From contig NZ_CP083986.1 of assembly GCF_020172685.1 (NCBI RefSeq), positions 506,802 to 570,801 on the forward strand: a stretch of DNA of 64,000 bases. Direction: 5' to 3'. Every line of letters begins with the position of its first letter. Within the stretch, counting starts at the first letter, position 1. The translations under genes were made by a program, and so were the position numbers. Shown in pieces: positions 1 through 9,944 of this stretch. The notes below the pieces were generated by a model. That model was not told the DNA's origin. It worked only from the letters and a program-made list of their open reading frames with translations, and ran no database searches. This DNA is from [Mycobacterium] nativiensis (GTDB lineage: Bacteria > Actinomycetota > Actinomycetes > Mycobacteriales > Mycobacteriaceae).

Positions 1-390
1 GCCGGTGGTGCTGGTGGTGCGGCCGCCGGTGGTGTGGCCGGCCAGCAGGGCGACGGCGGCAACGGTGGTGCCGGCGGCAACGGTGGCGCGGGTGGCGACG
101 GTGGCGTGACGTTCGAGAACGGCCGGGTGCTGACCAACGGCACCGTCGGTGGTGCGGGCGGTGCCGGAGGCAACGGCGGCTCCGGCTCCAACGCCGGCGG
201 CGGCGGAGCCGGGGGCAACGGCGGCAACGGCGGTAACGGCGACACCGGCTTCAACGGCGCGGCCGGCGGCGACGGCGGCACCGGTGGTGAGAACGGCGCA
301 GGACTGCCGGGTGACGCAGGTACTGCGGGCGGTCCGGCGACCGGCGCTACCGGGGGTGCCGGTGGGCAGGGGGGTGCCGGCGGCGTCTAG
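1..390 (+). CDS. PGRS-type glycine-rich protein, C-terminal part (5' end outside window)
   Basis: The reading frame is open from base 1 to a TAG at 388-390. It is almost entirely Gly-Gly-X and Gly-Asn-Gly repeats interrupted once by a short non-repetitive stretch (around VTFENGRVLTNGTVGG). This composition is the hallmark of the PGRS domain of mycobacterial PE_PGRS proteins, which are exported to the cell surface through type VII secretion. The N-terminal PE domain that would confirm the family lies upstream and is not visible. The gene ends in GGV with no C-terminal enzymatic domain. A GTG at 34 is in frame but is unlikely to be the start. A strong hairpin follows the stop. Confidence 0.8.
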   Translation, partial: AGGAGGAAAGGVAGQQGDGGNGGAGGNGGAGGDGGVTFENGRVLTNGTVGGAGGAGGNGGSGSNAGGGGAGGNGGNGGNGDTGFNGAAGGDGGTGGENGAGLPGDAGTAGGPATGATGGAGGQGGAGGV

Positions 391-419
391 CCTGCGCCGT
401 TGGACTTGACACGGTAGGA

Positions 420-455
420 CAGCAGCCCCGCACGGTACGCCGTGCGGGGCTGCTG
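420..455 (+). terminator. Intrinsic-type terminator after the PGRS gene
   Basis: There is a perfect 16-bp stem (arms 420-435 and 440-455) with a TACG tetraloop, followed by only a short T stretch (CTTTC). It lies 30 bp after the PGRS stop codon, before lpqL on the same strand. Confidence 0.8.
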
Positions 456-532
456 CTTTCGGTGTCGACCTGTGACCGCAGCGGGACCAACCCAGGCGTT
501 CGCCGACGCGCGCACCCACTAACGTGGATGCG

Positions 533-2032
533 GTGGATTACAAGTCGAAACTGATGCCCGTCCTCGGTGCCGTGCTGCTCGGTGCGATGTTCAGCGGCGG
601 TTGCGCCCGCACCCCGGAGAACACCGAGCAGGCACCGGATGCCGCCGCGGCCGTCGAGTTCGCCGGCAACCTGCGCGACAAGGTCACCATCGACGCCATG
701 ATGACGCACCTGCAGAAGCTGCAGGACATCGCCAATGCCAACAACAACACCCGTGCCATCGGCACCCCGGGCTATGACGCCAGCGTCGACTACGTGGCCA
801 ACACCTTGCGCGAGCACGGGTTCGACGTGCAGACCCCGGAGTTCGTCGCCCGGGTGTTCAAATCCGAGAAGGGCTCGGTGCAGCTCGGCGACAAGACCTT
901 CGAGGCTCGCGCGCTGCAGTACAGCCTCGGCACCCCGCCCGACGGCGTCACGGGTCCCCTGGCGGCCGCACCGGCCGACGACAGCCCGGGCTGCAGCGCC
1001 GAGGATTACGACGGTCTGACGGTCACCGGCGCCGTCGTGCTGGTGGATCGTGGCACCTGCCCGTTCAAGGAGAAGATGGCCATCGCCGTCGAGAAGGGCG
1101 CAGTGGCAATGGTCATCGCCGACAGCGTCGACGAGGAGAAGATGGGCGGCACGCTGGGGGAGAAGACCGAGGTCAAGATCCCTGTGGTCAGCGTGACCAA
1201 AGCCGACGGCGCGGCGCTGCGCGGCGGGCACGGCGCCCTCACCCTCAAACTCGAAGCCCACACCGACGACATCCCGTCGCGCAACGTGATCGCTCAGACC
1301 AAGACCGGCTCGACCGAGAACGTGGTCATGCTCGGCGCCCACCTGGACAGCGTCCCGGAGGGCCCGGGCATCAACGACAACGGCTCCGGGGTGGCTGCGG
1401 TGCTGGAAACGGCTCTGCAACTGGGTGATTCACCCCAGGTGCAGAACGCGGTGCGGTTCGGTTTCTGGGGCGCAGAGGAGCTCGGCCTGATCGGCTCGCG
1501 AAACTACGTCGAGTCGCTCGACGCCGATCAGCTCAAAAACATCGCGCTGTATCTGAACTTCGACATGCTCGGCTCGCCGAACCCGGGTTACTTCACCTAC
1601 GACGGCGACCAGTCGCTGGATGCGGACAAGCGCGGCCAGCCGGTGGTGCCGGAAGGCTCGGCCGGCATCGAGCGGACCCTGGTCGCCTACCTCAAGTCGG
1701 TCGGTAAGGAACCCCGGGACACCTCGTTCGACGGACGCTCCGACTACGACGGGTTCACCCAGGCCGGGATTCCCTCCGGCGGGCTGTTCTCCGGCGCCGA
1801 GGTGAAGAAGACCGCCGACGAGGCCAAGATCTGGGGTGGCACCGCCGACGAGTCGTTCGACCCGAACTACCACCAGGCCGGCGACAACATCGACAACATC
1901 GATCGCGACGAACTGGCCATCAACGGTAGGGGCGTGCCCTACGCCGTCGGGCTCTACGCCCAGGATCTCAGCGGCCGCAACGGTGTTCCGATCCGGGAAG
2001 ACCGCACCCGCCACGTGATCAGCACGCCCTGA
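533..2032 (+). CDS. lpqL: Lipoprotein aminopeptidase, M28 family (LpqL)
   Basis: This is an exported zinc aminopeptidase of the M28 family, homologous by recall to Rv0418 LpqL. From GTG 533 the protein has 499 residues, close to the family member's 500. A lipoprotein signal (basic KSK, hydrophobic core, then SGGC) puts the lipidated Cys at about 24. A protease-associated (PA) insert spans about 135-245. M28 zinc ligands and catalytic residues are visible: GAHLDS (H270), GINDNGSG (D282), WGAEELG (E315/E316), NFDMLG (D344) and the C-terminal YHQAGDN (H447). The upstream in-frame GTG at 524 is possible, but the 533 start fits the usual MVxKSRMMP-like beginning better. No clear ribosome site is seen, so translation may be leaderless. 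Confidence 0.92.
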   Translation: MDYKSKLMPVLGAVLLGAMFSGGCARTPENTEQAPDAAAAVEFAGNLRDKVTIDAMMTHLQKLQDIANANNNTRAIGTPGYDASVDYVANTLREHGFDVQTPEFVARVFKSEKGSVQLGDKTFEARALQYSLGTPPDGVTGPLAAAPADDSPGCSAEDYDGLTVTGAVVLVDRGTCPFKEKMAIAVEKGAVAMVIADSVDEEKMGGTLGEKTEVKIPVVSVTKADGAALRGGHGALTLKLEAHTDDIPSRNVIAQTKTGSTENVVMLGAHLDSVPEGPGINDNGSGVAAVLETALQLGDSPQVQNAVRFGFWGAEELGLIGSRNYVESLDADQLKNIALYLNFDMLGSPNPGYFTYDGDQSLDADKRGQPVVPEGSAGIERTLVAYLKSVGKEPRDTSFDGRSDYDGFTQAGIPSGGLFSGAEVKKTADEAKIWGGTADESFDPNYHQAGDNIDNIDRDELAINGRGVPYAVGLYAQDLSGRNGVPIREDRTRHVISTP

Positions 2033-2399
2033 TCCGTCCGGCGGGCGCCCTGCCTGCAGGCGATTGCCGGCGCGCATCACCGCAATCGTGCCGACGGCAC
2101 ACCGGGGCTTCGTCGCCGGCGTCGCCGCCACCGTGAAGGTTGTATCGCGAAACGTCTTGGTGCAGACCAAGACCACGCCGTCGACCACATCCACCGGCGC
2201 ACGTTGGTGCTCACCGGCGCCGCAGCGGGGTCCCTAGCCGCGATTAGCGCCACCGGTTACCGTTGGGCCGTAACCACCGGAACGGGACTGCCGGGATGCC
2301 ACGAAAACGGCGCCGTGTTCACCGGACCCTGCGCTGCGACAGCTAGGGTTCTGTGTTAATAATGCCTTGCACGTCGCATGGTGGTTGAGTCGATTCGGG
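2033..2399. other. Intergenic stretch with a possible short exported-peptide ORF or gene relic
   Basis: This 367-bp gap between lpqL and the tandem-TetR gene has no ordinary gene. On the plus strand one frame (TTG 2204 or GTG 2207 to TAA 2359) reads RRTLVLTGAAAG and then a hydrophobic stretch, which looks like a twin-arginine or Sec signal, followed by about 30 residues with three cysteines. The frame is open further upstream without a good start codon, and there is no ribosome site. It is either a tiny secreted peptide or the decayed remnant of a signal-bearing gene. I see nothing else convincing here. Confidence 0.25.
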
Positions 2400-3683
2400 G
2401 TGGTTATCACGCTTGGTGCTACGAACGACCCTGCAAGTTCTAGCGGTGCCCGCATCAAGCGGCGCCCCAAGGACCGCAAGGCGCAGATCACCCGGGCGGC
2501 CGCCGAGACCTTCAGTGCGCAGGGCTATACCGCGGCCAGTATGGAAGCCATAGCTGCCAAGGTGGGAATCTCCGCACCTGCGCTGTATCGGCATTATCCG
2601 AACAAATACGAGATGTTCTCCGTCGTCGTCAGCATGCTCGGCGACCACCTGATGGAGTCCACCGCGTTCATCGACGATGTGTCCGACGCCGAGATGGCGA
2701 CGGACGCACAGGCGGTGCTCGACCGAGCGGTCGACGCGCTCATCACCTCGGCGATCCGCGACCGAGACGCCAGCGGCCTGTACCGGTGGCAGAACCGCTA
2801 CCTGCAGCCCGACGACCAGGCTGCGCTGATGGTCCAGATGCGCAAGGTCAACCGGCGCCTGCAGCGGCCCCTGATGGCGATGCGCCCGGGGCTGACCGTG
2901 TCGCAGCGGTGGTCCCTGTCGGTCAGCCTGCTCAGTGTCGCCGGCAGCGTCATCGGCCACCGCCTTGAGTTTCCCGACTCCGAAATCAGGCCCCTGCTGC
3001 TCACCGCGGCCCGGGCCGTCGCGGCAACCGAACTGCCCGAGTCGGGCGATGGGCTCGAGGTCTCGCGTCCGGCGGTGTGGCGTATCTTCACGCCGTCCGC
3101 GGGGCCCTACGAAGCGCTGCTGCACGCAGCGGTCCTGCTTTTCGGCCAGAAGGGCTACGCCGAGACCAGCGTCACCGAGATCGCCGAGGCGGTCGGGGTC
3201 CCCGCCTCCGGCGTCTACCGATACTTCTCGAGCAAGAGCGACATCCTGACAACAGGCCTGCAGCGCGCGATGGATCGATTCGCCGGGGAGATGTCGGCTA
3301 TCGCCAGCGTGTTCGTCGAGCCCGCCCAGACCCTGCCCCGGTTGATCGAGGCCTATGTGGCCACCGTGTTCGCCAATCCCGAGCTGACCGCGGTCCACGA
3401 CAACGAGCGGGTGAACCTTGCGCCCGCCGAGCGCGAGCTGCTGCGGGACTCCGAGCGTGTCTTCACCGACACCTGGGCGAAGCCGCTGGTGGAGATCCGA
3501 CCGGAGCTGACGTTCCTGCAGGCGAAGTTCCTGGTGCACGCCGTGACCGCGTTGGTGGCCGATTTGGGACGGCTTGCCCGTGAGGATCAACCGCCCGGTG
3601 GCGTGTCCGTCTTCGGTGACCCTGTTTACGCGCAGGCGTGCCTGCGCAAGCTGATGGAAGCGGTCTTGTTGGGCACCGATTAA
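2400..3683 (+). CDS. Tandem TetR-family transcriptional regulator (two TetR units in one chain)
   Basis: This is a repressor-type DNA-binding protein made of two complete TetR units. The first helix-turn-helix is in the N-terminal 60 residues (KAQITRAAAETF to APALYRHYPNKYEMF). The second begins about residue 225 (EALLHAAVLLFGQKGY to SGVYRYFSSKSDIL). Each is followed by an alpha-helical ligand/dimer domain. A usual TetR is about 200 residues, so the 427-residue chain is an internal fusion and a single chain may act as a pseudo-dimer. The start is uncertain: GTG 2400 was preferred over TTG 2367 because the extra residues are unlike TetR N-termini. It converges with a flavin monooxygenase gene, whose promoter carries a palindrome it might bind (inference). 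Confidence 0.85.
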   Translation: MVITLGATNDPASSSGARIKRRPKDRKAQITRAAAETFSAQGYTAASMEAIAAKVGISAPALYRHYPNKYEMFSVVVSMLGDHLMESTAFIDDVSDAEMATDAQAVLDRAVDALITSAIRDRDASGLYRWQNRYLQPDDQAALMVQMRKVNRRLQRPLMAMRPGLTVSQRWSLSVSLLSVAGSVIGHRLEFPDSEIRPLLLTAARAVAATELPESGDGLEVSRPAVWRIFTPSAGPYEALLHAAVLLFGQKGYAETSVTEIAEAVGVPASGVYRYFSSKSDILTTGLQRAMDRFAGEMSAIASVFVEPAQTLPRLIEAYVATVFANPELTAVHDNERVNLAPAERELLRDSERVFTDTWAKPLVEIRPELTFLQAKFLVHAVTALVADLGRLAREDQPPGGVSVFGDPVYAQACLRKLMEAVLLGTD

Positions 3684-3694
3684 GGTTGCCCAAC
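3668..3694. terminator. Hairpin between convergent genes
   Basis: An 8-bp perfect stem (GTTGGGCA with TGCCCAAC) with an 11-nt loop overlaps the stop codon of the tandem-TetR gene, 20 bp before the stop of the convergent monooxygenase gene. There is no T-run, so the terminator role is only suggested by position. Confidence 0.35.
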
Positions 3695-3714
3695 TGACCG
3701 AATCAATCCACGGC

Positions 3715-5199
3715 TCAGGCGATCTCGTAATCCTCCAGTGGGAAATGCGAGCCCTCGCGCACGGCGTTGCGCACCGTGGTGGGCCGCAGCAGCGTCGCTT
3801 CGCCGCTCGGGTTGAAGTAGTAGGACCGTGAGCCGGCGCAGTCGCCCGCGTAGAACACCGAGCGGTCCAGCCGCTGGGTCATGTCGTCGAGGAAGCGGGT
3901 GTTGGCGGCCTCGGTGACCTCGAAGGTGGTCGCGTGGCGGCGCTTCAGTTCGCTGAAGAGCCGGCCCATGTGCCGCATCTGGTATTCCATGGTGTTGAAG
4001 AACGACAGGCCGCAGAACGCATACGGGCTGGCCAGGCTCAGGAAATTCGGGAATGCCGGAATCGACACGCCCTGGTAGGCCTGGAACCGGTTCTCGCGCC
4101 ACCACTTTCCCAGATTGCGTCCGTCGCGCCCGACGATCTCGATCGCCGGGAAGTTGGCCTCCCACATGTCGAAACCGGTGGCCAGCACCAGTGTGTCGAT
4201 GGCGCTCTTGCGTCCGTCGAGGGTCACGATGCCGTCCGGCTCGATGTGATCGATGCCGGCCGTCTCCAGGTGCACGTGCTCCTTGTTGAAAGTGCGGTAG
4301 TAGTCGTTGGACCAGCTGGGACGCTTGCAGCCGATGTCGTAGCTCGGGGTCAGCTTGGCCCGCAGGTCCTTGTCGCGGATCGAGACGAACCGGTGGATCT
4401 TGCACAGGTCCATCGCGCCGATGGACAGCCGGCGGAAGTAGGGGAAGTTCAGGATCCCGACGAACGTCATGAACCCGAGCAGGCCGTCGGTCACATACCG
4501 CATCGCCCGCTGGGCCAGGGGCACCCGGGCGAACAGCCGCTGCACGGCGGGGGAGATCCCGAAGTCCAGCTTGGGGGCCACCCAGATCGGCGTGCGCTGG
4601 TACACCGTCAGGTCGCTGACCGTCTTGGCCAGCTCCGGGATCAGCTGCACCGCGGTGGCGCCGGTACCGATCAGGCCGACCCGCCGGCCGTTGAAGTCGT
4701 GGTGAGCGTCCCACGCGGTGGTGTGCACCACCTTGCCGGCGAAGCTGGCGATGCCGGGAATGTCGGGGGTGTGCGGCTGAGACAGGAACCCCGTCGCGGT
4801 GATCAGGTAGCGGGTGCTCAGCGTCGAGCCGTCGGCCAGGCTTACCTGCCAGCGCTGGGTCTCCTCGTCCCAGCGGGCGCTCTCGACGGTGGTGTTGAAC
4901 CGCATGTGGCGGCGCACGTCGTACTTGTCGGCGACGTGCTCGGCGTAGCGTTTGAGCTCCGGACCGGTGGCGAACAGCCGTGACCAGTGCGGGTTGGGTT
5001 CGAACCAGTACGAGTAGGTGGTCGACGGGATGTCGACGGCCAGGCCCGGGTAGCGGTTGACGTGCCAGGTTCCGCCGAGGTCGTCCTCGCGCTCGAGCAG
5101 GACCATGTTGTCGAAGCCGAGCTTCTTGAGTTCGATCGCGGCGCCCATCCCGCCGAAGCCCGCACCCACAATGACGACGTCGAACAACTCCGCGCTCAT
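3715..5199 (-). CDS. Flavin-containing monooxygenase, Baeyer-Villiger type
   Basis: This is a predicted FAD/NADPH enzyme inserting one oxygen atom into ketones or related substrates; the substrate is unknown. At the N-terminus is the FAD Rossmann motif GAGFGGMG (residues 12-19). A second nucleotide motif GTGATA lies near residue 180. Between them is FAGKVVHTTAW, which fits the Baeyer-Villiger fingerprint FxGxxxHxxxW. The length of 494 residues is typical. ATG 5199 was chosen because it places the FAD motif about ten residues in, as usual; an upstream in-frame start at 5241 would add 14 unlikely residues. The neighbouring convergent tandem-TetR gene suggests local regulation by a small lipophilic molecule. 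Confidence 0.88.
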   Translation of the reverse strand: MSAELFDVVIVGAGFGGMGAAIELKKLGFDNMVLLEREDDLGGTWHVNRYPGLAVDIPSTTYSYWFEPNPHWSRLFATGPELKRYAEHVADKYDVRRHMRFNTTVESARWDEETQRWQVSLADGSTLSTRYLITATGFLSQPHTPDIPGIASFAGKVVHTTAWDAHHDFNGRRVGLIGTGATAVQLIPELAKTVSDLTVYQRTPIWVAPKLDFGISPAVQRLFARVPLAQRAMRYVTDGLLGFMTFVGILNFPYFRRLSIGAMDLCKIHRFVSIRDKDLRAKLTPSYDIGCKRPSWSNDYYRTFNKEHVHLETAGIDHIEPDGIVTLDGRKSAIDTLVLATGFDMWEANFPAIEIVGRDGRNLGKWWRENRFQAYQGVSIPAFPNFLSLASPYAFCGLSFFNTMEYQMRHMGRLFSELKRRHATTFEVTEAANTRFLDDMTQRLDRSVFYAGDCAGSRSYYFNPSGEATLLRPTTVRNAVREGSHFPLEDYEIA

Positions 5200-5213
5200 G
5201 AAAATACGGTACC

Positions 5214-5227
5214 TGACCGGCCGGTAA
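5214..5227. promoter_or_regulatory. Palindrome upstream of the monooxygenase gene (possible TetR operator)
   Basis: TGACCGGCCGGTAA is palindromic apart from one position (core ACCGGCCGGT). It lies 15-28 bp upstream of the monooxygenase ATG on the minus strand. It could be the operator of the adjacent tandem-TetR protein; this rests only on position and symmetry. Confidence 0.4.
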
Positions 5228-5304
5228 CCACCGAAGCTCACGGTCGGCCCGAAAGTGGGGAGACAATGGGCAATGTCTGGGGTTCACGATTCCGGGAGGT
5301 AGCC

Positions 5305-5499
5305 ATGACCAGCCGTGATATCGAAGCCAGCGACGCCGATCTGGCCGGCCAGGCCATGCCGGCGGCGGACGAAGAGTCCGAGGAGGAGACGCCGGGCGTC
5401 GGCATCACCCTGGACGAACACGGCGACCGTGCCGACCTTGCCGACGTCGTGGAGCAGCACCAGGGTGTGCCCTCGATCGAGGACGATTACGACCGGTGA
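5305..5499 (+). CDS. Small acidic protein of unknown function
   Basis: This is a 64-residue protein very rich in Asp and Glu, with no signal peptide or membrane segment. It begins MTSRDIEASDADLAG and ends IEDDYDR. An excellent ribosome site (GGGAGGT at 5293-5299) precedes ATG 5305, which argues that it is a real gene even though it is short. It is transcribed divergently from the monooxygenase and lies 92 bp before the FabH-like gene, so it may lead a small operon. I do not recognise the family. Confidence 0.65.
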   Translation: MTSRDIEASDADLAGQAMPAADEESEEETPGVGITLDEHGDRADLADVVEQHQGVPSIEDDYDR

Positions 5500-5591
5500 G
5501 CGTTTGCCGGAGACCGTCGCGATAGAGTCCCTTCTGACCCGTCAACCGCCGCAGTTCGTCGGCCGCTGACCCGAGGCTGAAAGAACGTGCC

Positions 5592-6593
5592 TTGAGCGAA
5601 ATCCGACATCCGGCCGCGACCCGGCCGGTCGGCCTGCTGAGCGTCGGTGTGTGCCGCCCACCGCGAGTGGTCACCAACGAAGAGATCTGCCAGAAGATCG
5701 ACTCCTCCGATGAGTGGATCTTCTCGCGCACCGGGATCAAGTCCCGGCGCTTTGCCGCCGAGGGTGACACCGTGGCCGGGTTGGCCATCGAGGCCGGCCG
5801 CCAGGCTTTGACCAACGCGGGACTCGACGGTGCCGGCGTCGACGCGGTGATCGTCGCGACCAGCACCAACTTCCGTCAGACCCCGTCGTGTGCACCCGCC
5901 GTCGCCGTCGCCCTGGGCGCCCCGGGCGTGCCGGCGTTCGACGTGGCCACCGGGTGCGCCGGGTTCGGGTACGCGCTGGGCGTGGCCGCCGAGCTGCTGC
6001 GCGGCCGAACCATCGACACCGCGCTGGTGATCGGCTCCGAAGTGCTGTCGCCGACCATCGACATGGAGGACCGGTCGAACTGCTTCATCTTCGGCGATGG
6101 TGCTGGTGCCGTCGTGATCGGCGAGACACCGACCCACGGGATCGGGTCGACGGTGTGGGGCAGCGACGGCGAGAACTGTGACGCGATCCGCCAGGATATC
6201 GACTGGATCAGCTACACCGAGGAATCCGACGGACCCCGGCCCTACCTGCGCATGGACGGCGGCGCGGTATTCCGTTGGGCGGCATTCGAGATGAGCGGTG
6301 TCGGCAAGCGAGCTCTCGCCGCCGCCGGACTGGAACCGCAGGACATCGATGTCTTCATTCCGCACCAGGCCAACGCCAGGATCAACGCTCTGATCGCCAA
6401 GAGCCTGGAACTGCGGCCCGACGTCGTCGTCGCCAACGACATCGAGACGACCGGCAACACCTCGGCGGCGTCCATTCCGCTGGCCATGGAGCAGGTGCTT
6501 GCCGGCGGTGCCGCGAAATCCGGCGACCTGGCTCTGCTGCTCGGATACGGCTCGGGTTTGAGCTACGCGGCCAGCGTGGTCGTCCTGCCCTGA
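5592..6593 (+). CDS. Beta-ketoacyl-ACP synthase III-like enzyme (FabH family)
   Basis: This is a thiolase-fold enzyme of the KAS III group, expected to condense an acyl-CoA starter with malonyl-ACP. The length (333 residues) matches the family. The catalytic triad is visible: Cys122 in ATGCAGF, His258 in IPHQAN and Asn289 in GNTSAAS. The N-terminal TGIKSRRFA block is also typical. TTG 5592 was taken as the start because it gives the expected N-terminus. By recall the housekeeping mycobacterial fabH sits elsewhere (Rv0533c), so this may be a second KAS III serving a specialised lipid, or a relocated gene. It converges with the hydrolase gene, with 7 bp between the stops. Confidence 0.88.
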   Translation: MSEIRHPAATRPVGLLSVGVCRPPRVVTNEEICQKIDSSDEWIFSRTGIKSRRFAAEGDTVAGLAIEAGRQALTNAGLDGAGVDAVIVATSTNFRQTPSCAPAVAVALGAPGVPAFDVATGCAGFGYALGVAAELLRGRTIDTALVIGSEVLSPTIDMEDRSNCFIFGDGAGAVVIGETPTHGIGSTVWGSDGENCDAIRQDIDWISYTEESDGPRPYLRMDGGAVFRWAAFEMSGVGKRALAAAGLEPQDIDVFIPHQANARINALIAKSLELRPDVVVANDIETTGNTSAASIPLAMEQVLAGGAAKSGDLALLLGYGSGLSYAASVVVLP

Positions 6594-6600
6594 GTCGGCT

Positions 6601-7227
6601 TCAGCCGAGCAGGCGCAGCGCCGCATCGACCGCCAGCGCCGGCACGTCCAGGGTCTTCGAGGCCAGATCATGCCTGGCGCCGGTGATCTCGACGACCTCG
6701 TGCGGAGCAGTGATCAACGCCGCGGCGGCGTGAATCTCGGTCAGCGTGCCGAAGGGGTCCGAGCTGCCGTGGGTGAACACCGTCGGAGCGCCGATCTGCG
6801 GCAGGTGCTCGGTGCGCGCGCGCTCCGGCTTGCCGGGCGGGTGCAGCGGATAGGAGAACAGCGTCAGCAGATCTACCGGGGTGTCCCCGGCGGCCACCAC
6901 CATCGACGTCTGCCGGCCGCCGTAGGAATGCCCGCCGGCGATCAGCGGACCATCGGACAGCCCGCGTGCGTAGCCGATCGCCGCGGTGATGCCGTCCCGG
7001 TCGCCGGCGCCGGATCCCGACGGCGGGCCCTTCGGGCGGCGCCGGCGAAACGGTAGGTCGTAGCGGATCGCCAGGAAGCCGCGCCGCGCCCACTCGTCGC
7101 AAAGCCGTTGCAGCATAGGTGATTCGCGGTTCCCGCCGGCGCCGTGTGTCAGCAGCACCACCCCGGTCGGACTGCCCGCGGGGGCGTGCGCGATCCCGGC
7201 GATCTCGTCCAGGCCCTCCGATGTCAT
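6601..7227 (-). CDS. Alpha/beta-hydrolase, dienelactone-hydrolase-like (Rv0421c homologue)
   Basis: This is a cytoplasmic serine hydrolase of about 208 residues with unknown substrate. The nucleophile elbow GGHSYGG is clear, an early LLTHGAGGN forms the oxyanion loop, and a late ARHDLA supplies the likely His. ATG 7227 overlaps the thiD stop as ATGA, so it is translationally coupled as the last gene of the thiC-thiD operon. ATG 7233 is a close alternative. By recall the same gene follows thiD in M. tuberculosis (Rv0421c). A link to thiamine metabolism is suggested by context only. Confidence 0.82.
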   Translation of the reverse strand: MTSEGLDEIAGIAHAPAGSPTGVVLLTHGAGGNRESPMLQRLCDEWARRGFLAIRYDLPFRRRRPKGPPSGSGAGDRDGITAAIGYARGLSDGPLIAGGHSYGGRQTSMVVAAGDTPVDLLTLFSYPLHPPGKPERARTEHLPQIGAPTVFTHGSSDPFGTLTEIHAAAALITAPHEVVEITGARHDLASKTLDVPALAVDAALRLLG

Positions 7228-8053
7228 ACCCATAGCCTGAACAGCGGCGAGACCGGGCCGTGGCCCTGCCCGAGCGGATAGGCGGCCCGCAGGCACTCGG
7301 TCACCCAGCGCTTCCCGAACGCCACCGCGTCGGGCACGGCGCGCCCGTGCGCCAGCGCCGCCGTGGTCGCAGCGGCCAGCGTGTCGCCGGCGCCGTGGTC
7401 GTCGGCGGTGGCCACCCGCGGGCCCGGGTACTCCCGAAAGTCCTTGCCGTCGTAGAGCAGATCCGGACTGTACTGCGCCGAGGGCAGGTGACCGCCCTTG
7501 ACCAGTACCCACCGCGGGCCCAGTGCGTGCAGCGCAATGGCTGCCGCCCGTTGGGTGTCGGCGTCGACGACGTCGACACCCACCAGCAGTCGCACCTCGT
7601 GCAGGTTCGGTGTGACCAGGGTTGCCAGCGGAAAAAGCGTGTCGCGCAGCGCATCCAGCGCCGAGGACGCCAGCAGAGCGTCACCGTGCATGGACGCCGA
7701 CACCGGATCGACCACCAGCGGAACCGTCAGCCCCAGCTTCTGCCAGGTCGCGGCCACTTCTGCGATGATCGACGCCGAGGCGAGCATTCCGGTCTTGGCG
7801 GCCGCGATCCCGATATCGGACACCACCGCCGCCATCTGTCCCGCGACCGTTTCGGCAGGGACCTCGTGAAAGCTCTTGACGCCGACGGTGTTCTGCACCG
7901 TGACCGCAGTGACCGCGACGCAGGCGTGTACGCCCAGCAGTGCGAAGGTGCGCATGTCCGCCTGAATGCCCGCGCCGCCGCCCGAATCGGATCCGGCAAT
8001 GGTCAGCACCCGCGCCGGAGTGGCCGCGGGTGCTGGGAGCGGCAGGAACTCCA

Positions 8054-8054
<1 letters not shown>
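7224..8054 (-). CDS. thiD: Hydroxymethylpyrimidine/phosphomethylpyrimidine kinase ThiD
   Basis: ThiD phosphorylates HMP and HMP-phosphate to make the pyrimidine half of thiamine. The ribokinase-fold signatures are present: TIAGSDSGGGAGIQAD near residue 20 and the catalytic GAGDTLAAA near the C-terminus. GTG 8054 shares one base with the thiC stop (TAGTG), giving 276 residues, as expected; the longer open frame upstream lies inside thiC. It is co-transcribed with thiC and so falls under the TPP riboswitch upstream of thiC. Confidence 0.95.
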
Positions 8055-9788
<1,734 letters not shown>

Positions 9789-9885
9789 GTTCGATTTCTG
9801 CACTGCAATTACTGCACCGCCACGCTATCGCAGCGCGGCGTCCGGCGTAAGCCGCCGACAAGGGGCGGCGCCGCGGATTAGCCAT

Positions 9886-9919
9886 CCAAAGCTTTGAATA
9901 GCTAACATATGTGCTTTGG
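9886..9919 (+). promoter_or_regulatory. Nested inverted repeats upstream of the MFS gene
   Basis: CCAAAGC (9886-9892) and GCTTTGG (9913-9919) form an inverted repeat with a 20-bp spacer. Two shorter palindromes, CAAAGCTTTG and ACATATGT, lie within it. The array ends 25 bp before the preferred start of the exporter gene, a likely place for a drug-responsive repressor to bind. The regulator is not in sight. Confidence 0.4.
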
Positions 9920-9944
9920 AGACACTGAAGACGCGGGGGATGCG

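Noticed and set aside
7228..7512. Long N-terminal extension of the hydrolase (start at 7512)
   Set aside because: It is the wrong frame of thiD and Arg/Gly-rich. The ATGA overlap at 7227 gives a normal hydrolase start.
9909..9944. Upstream ATG (9909) as the start of the MFS exporter
   Set aside because: It lies inside an inverted-repeat region, and ATG 9945 has a purine-rich ribosome site and a more typical N-terminus.
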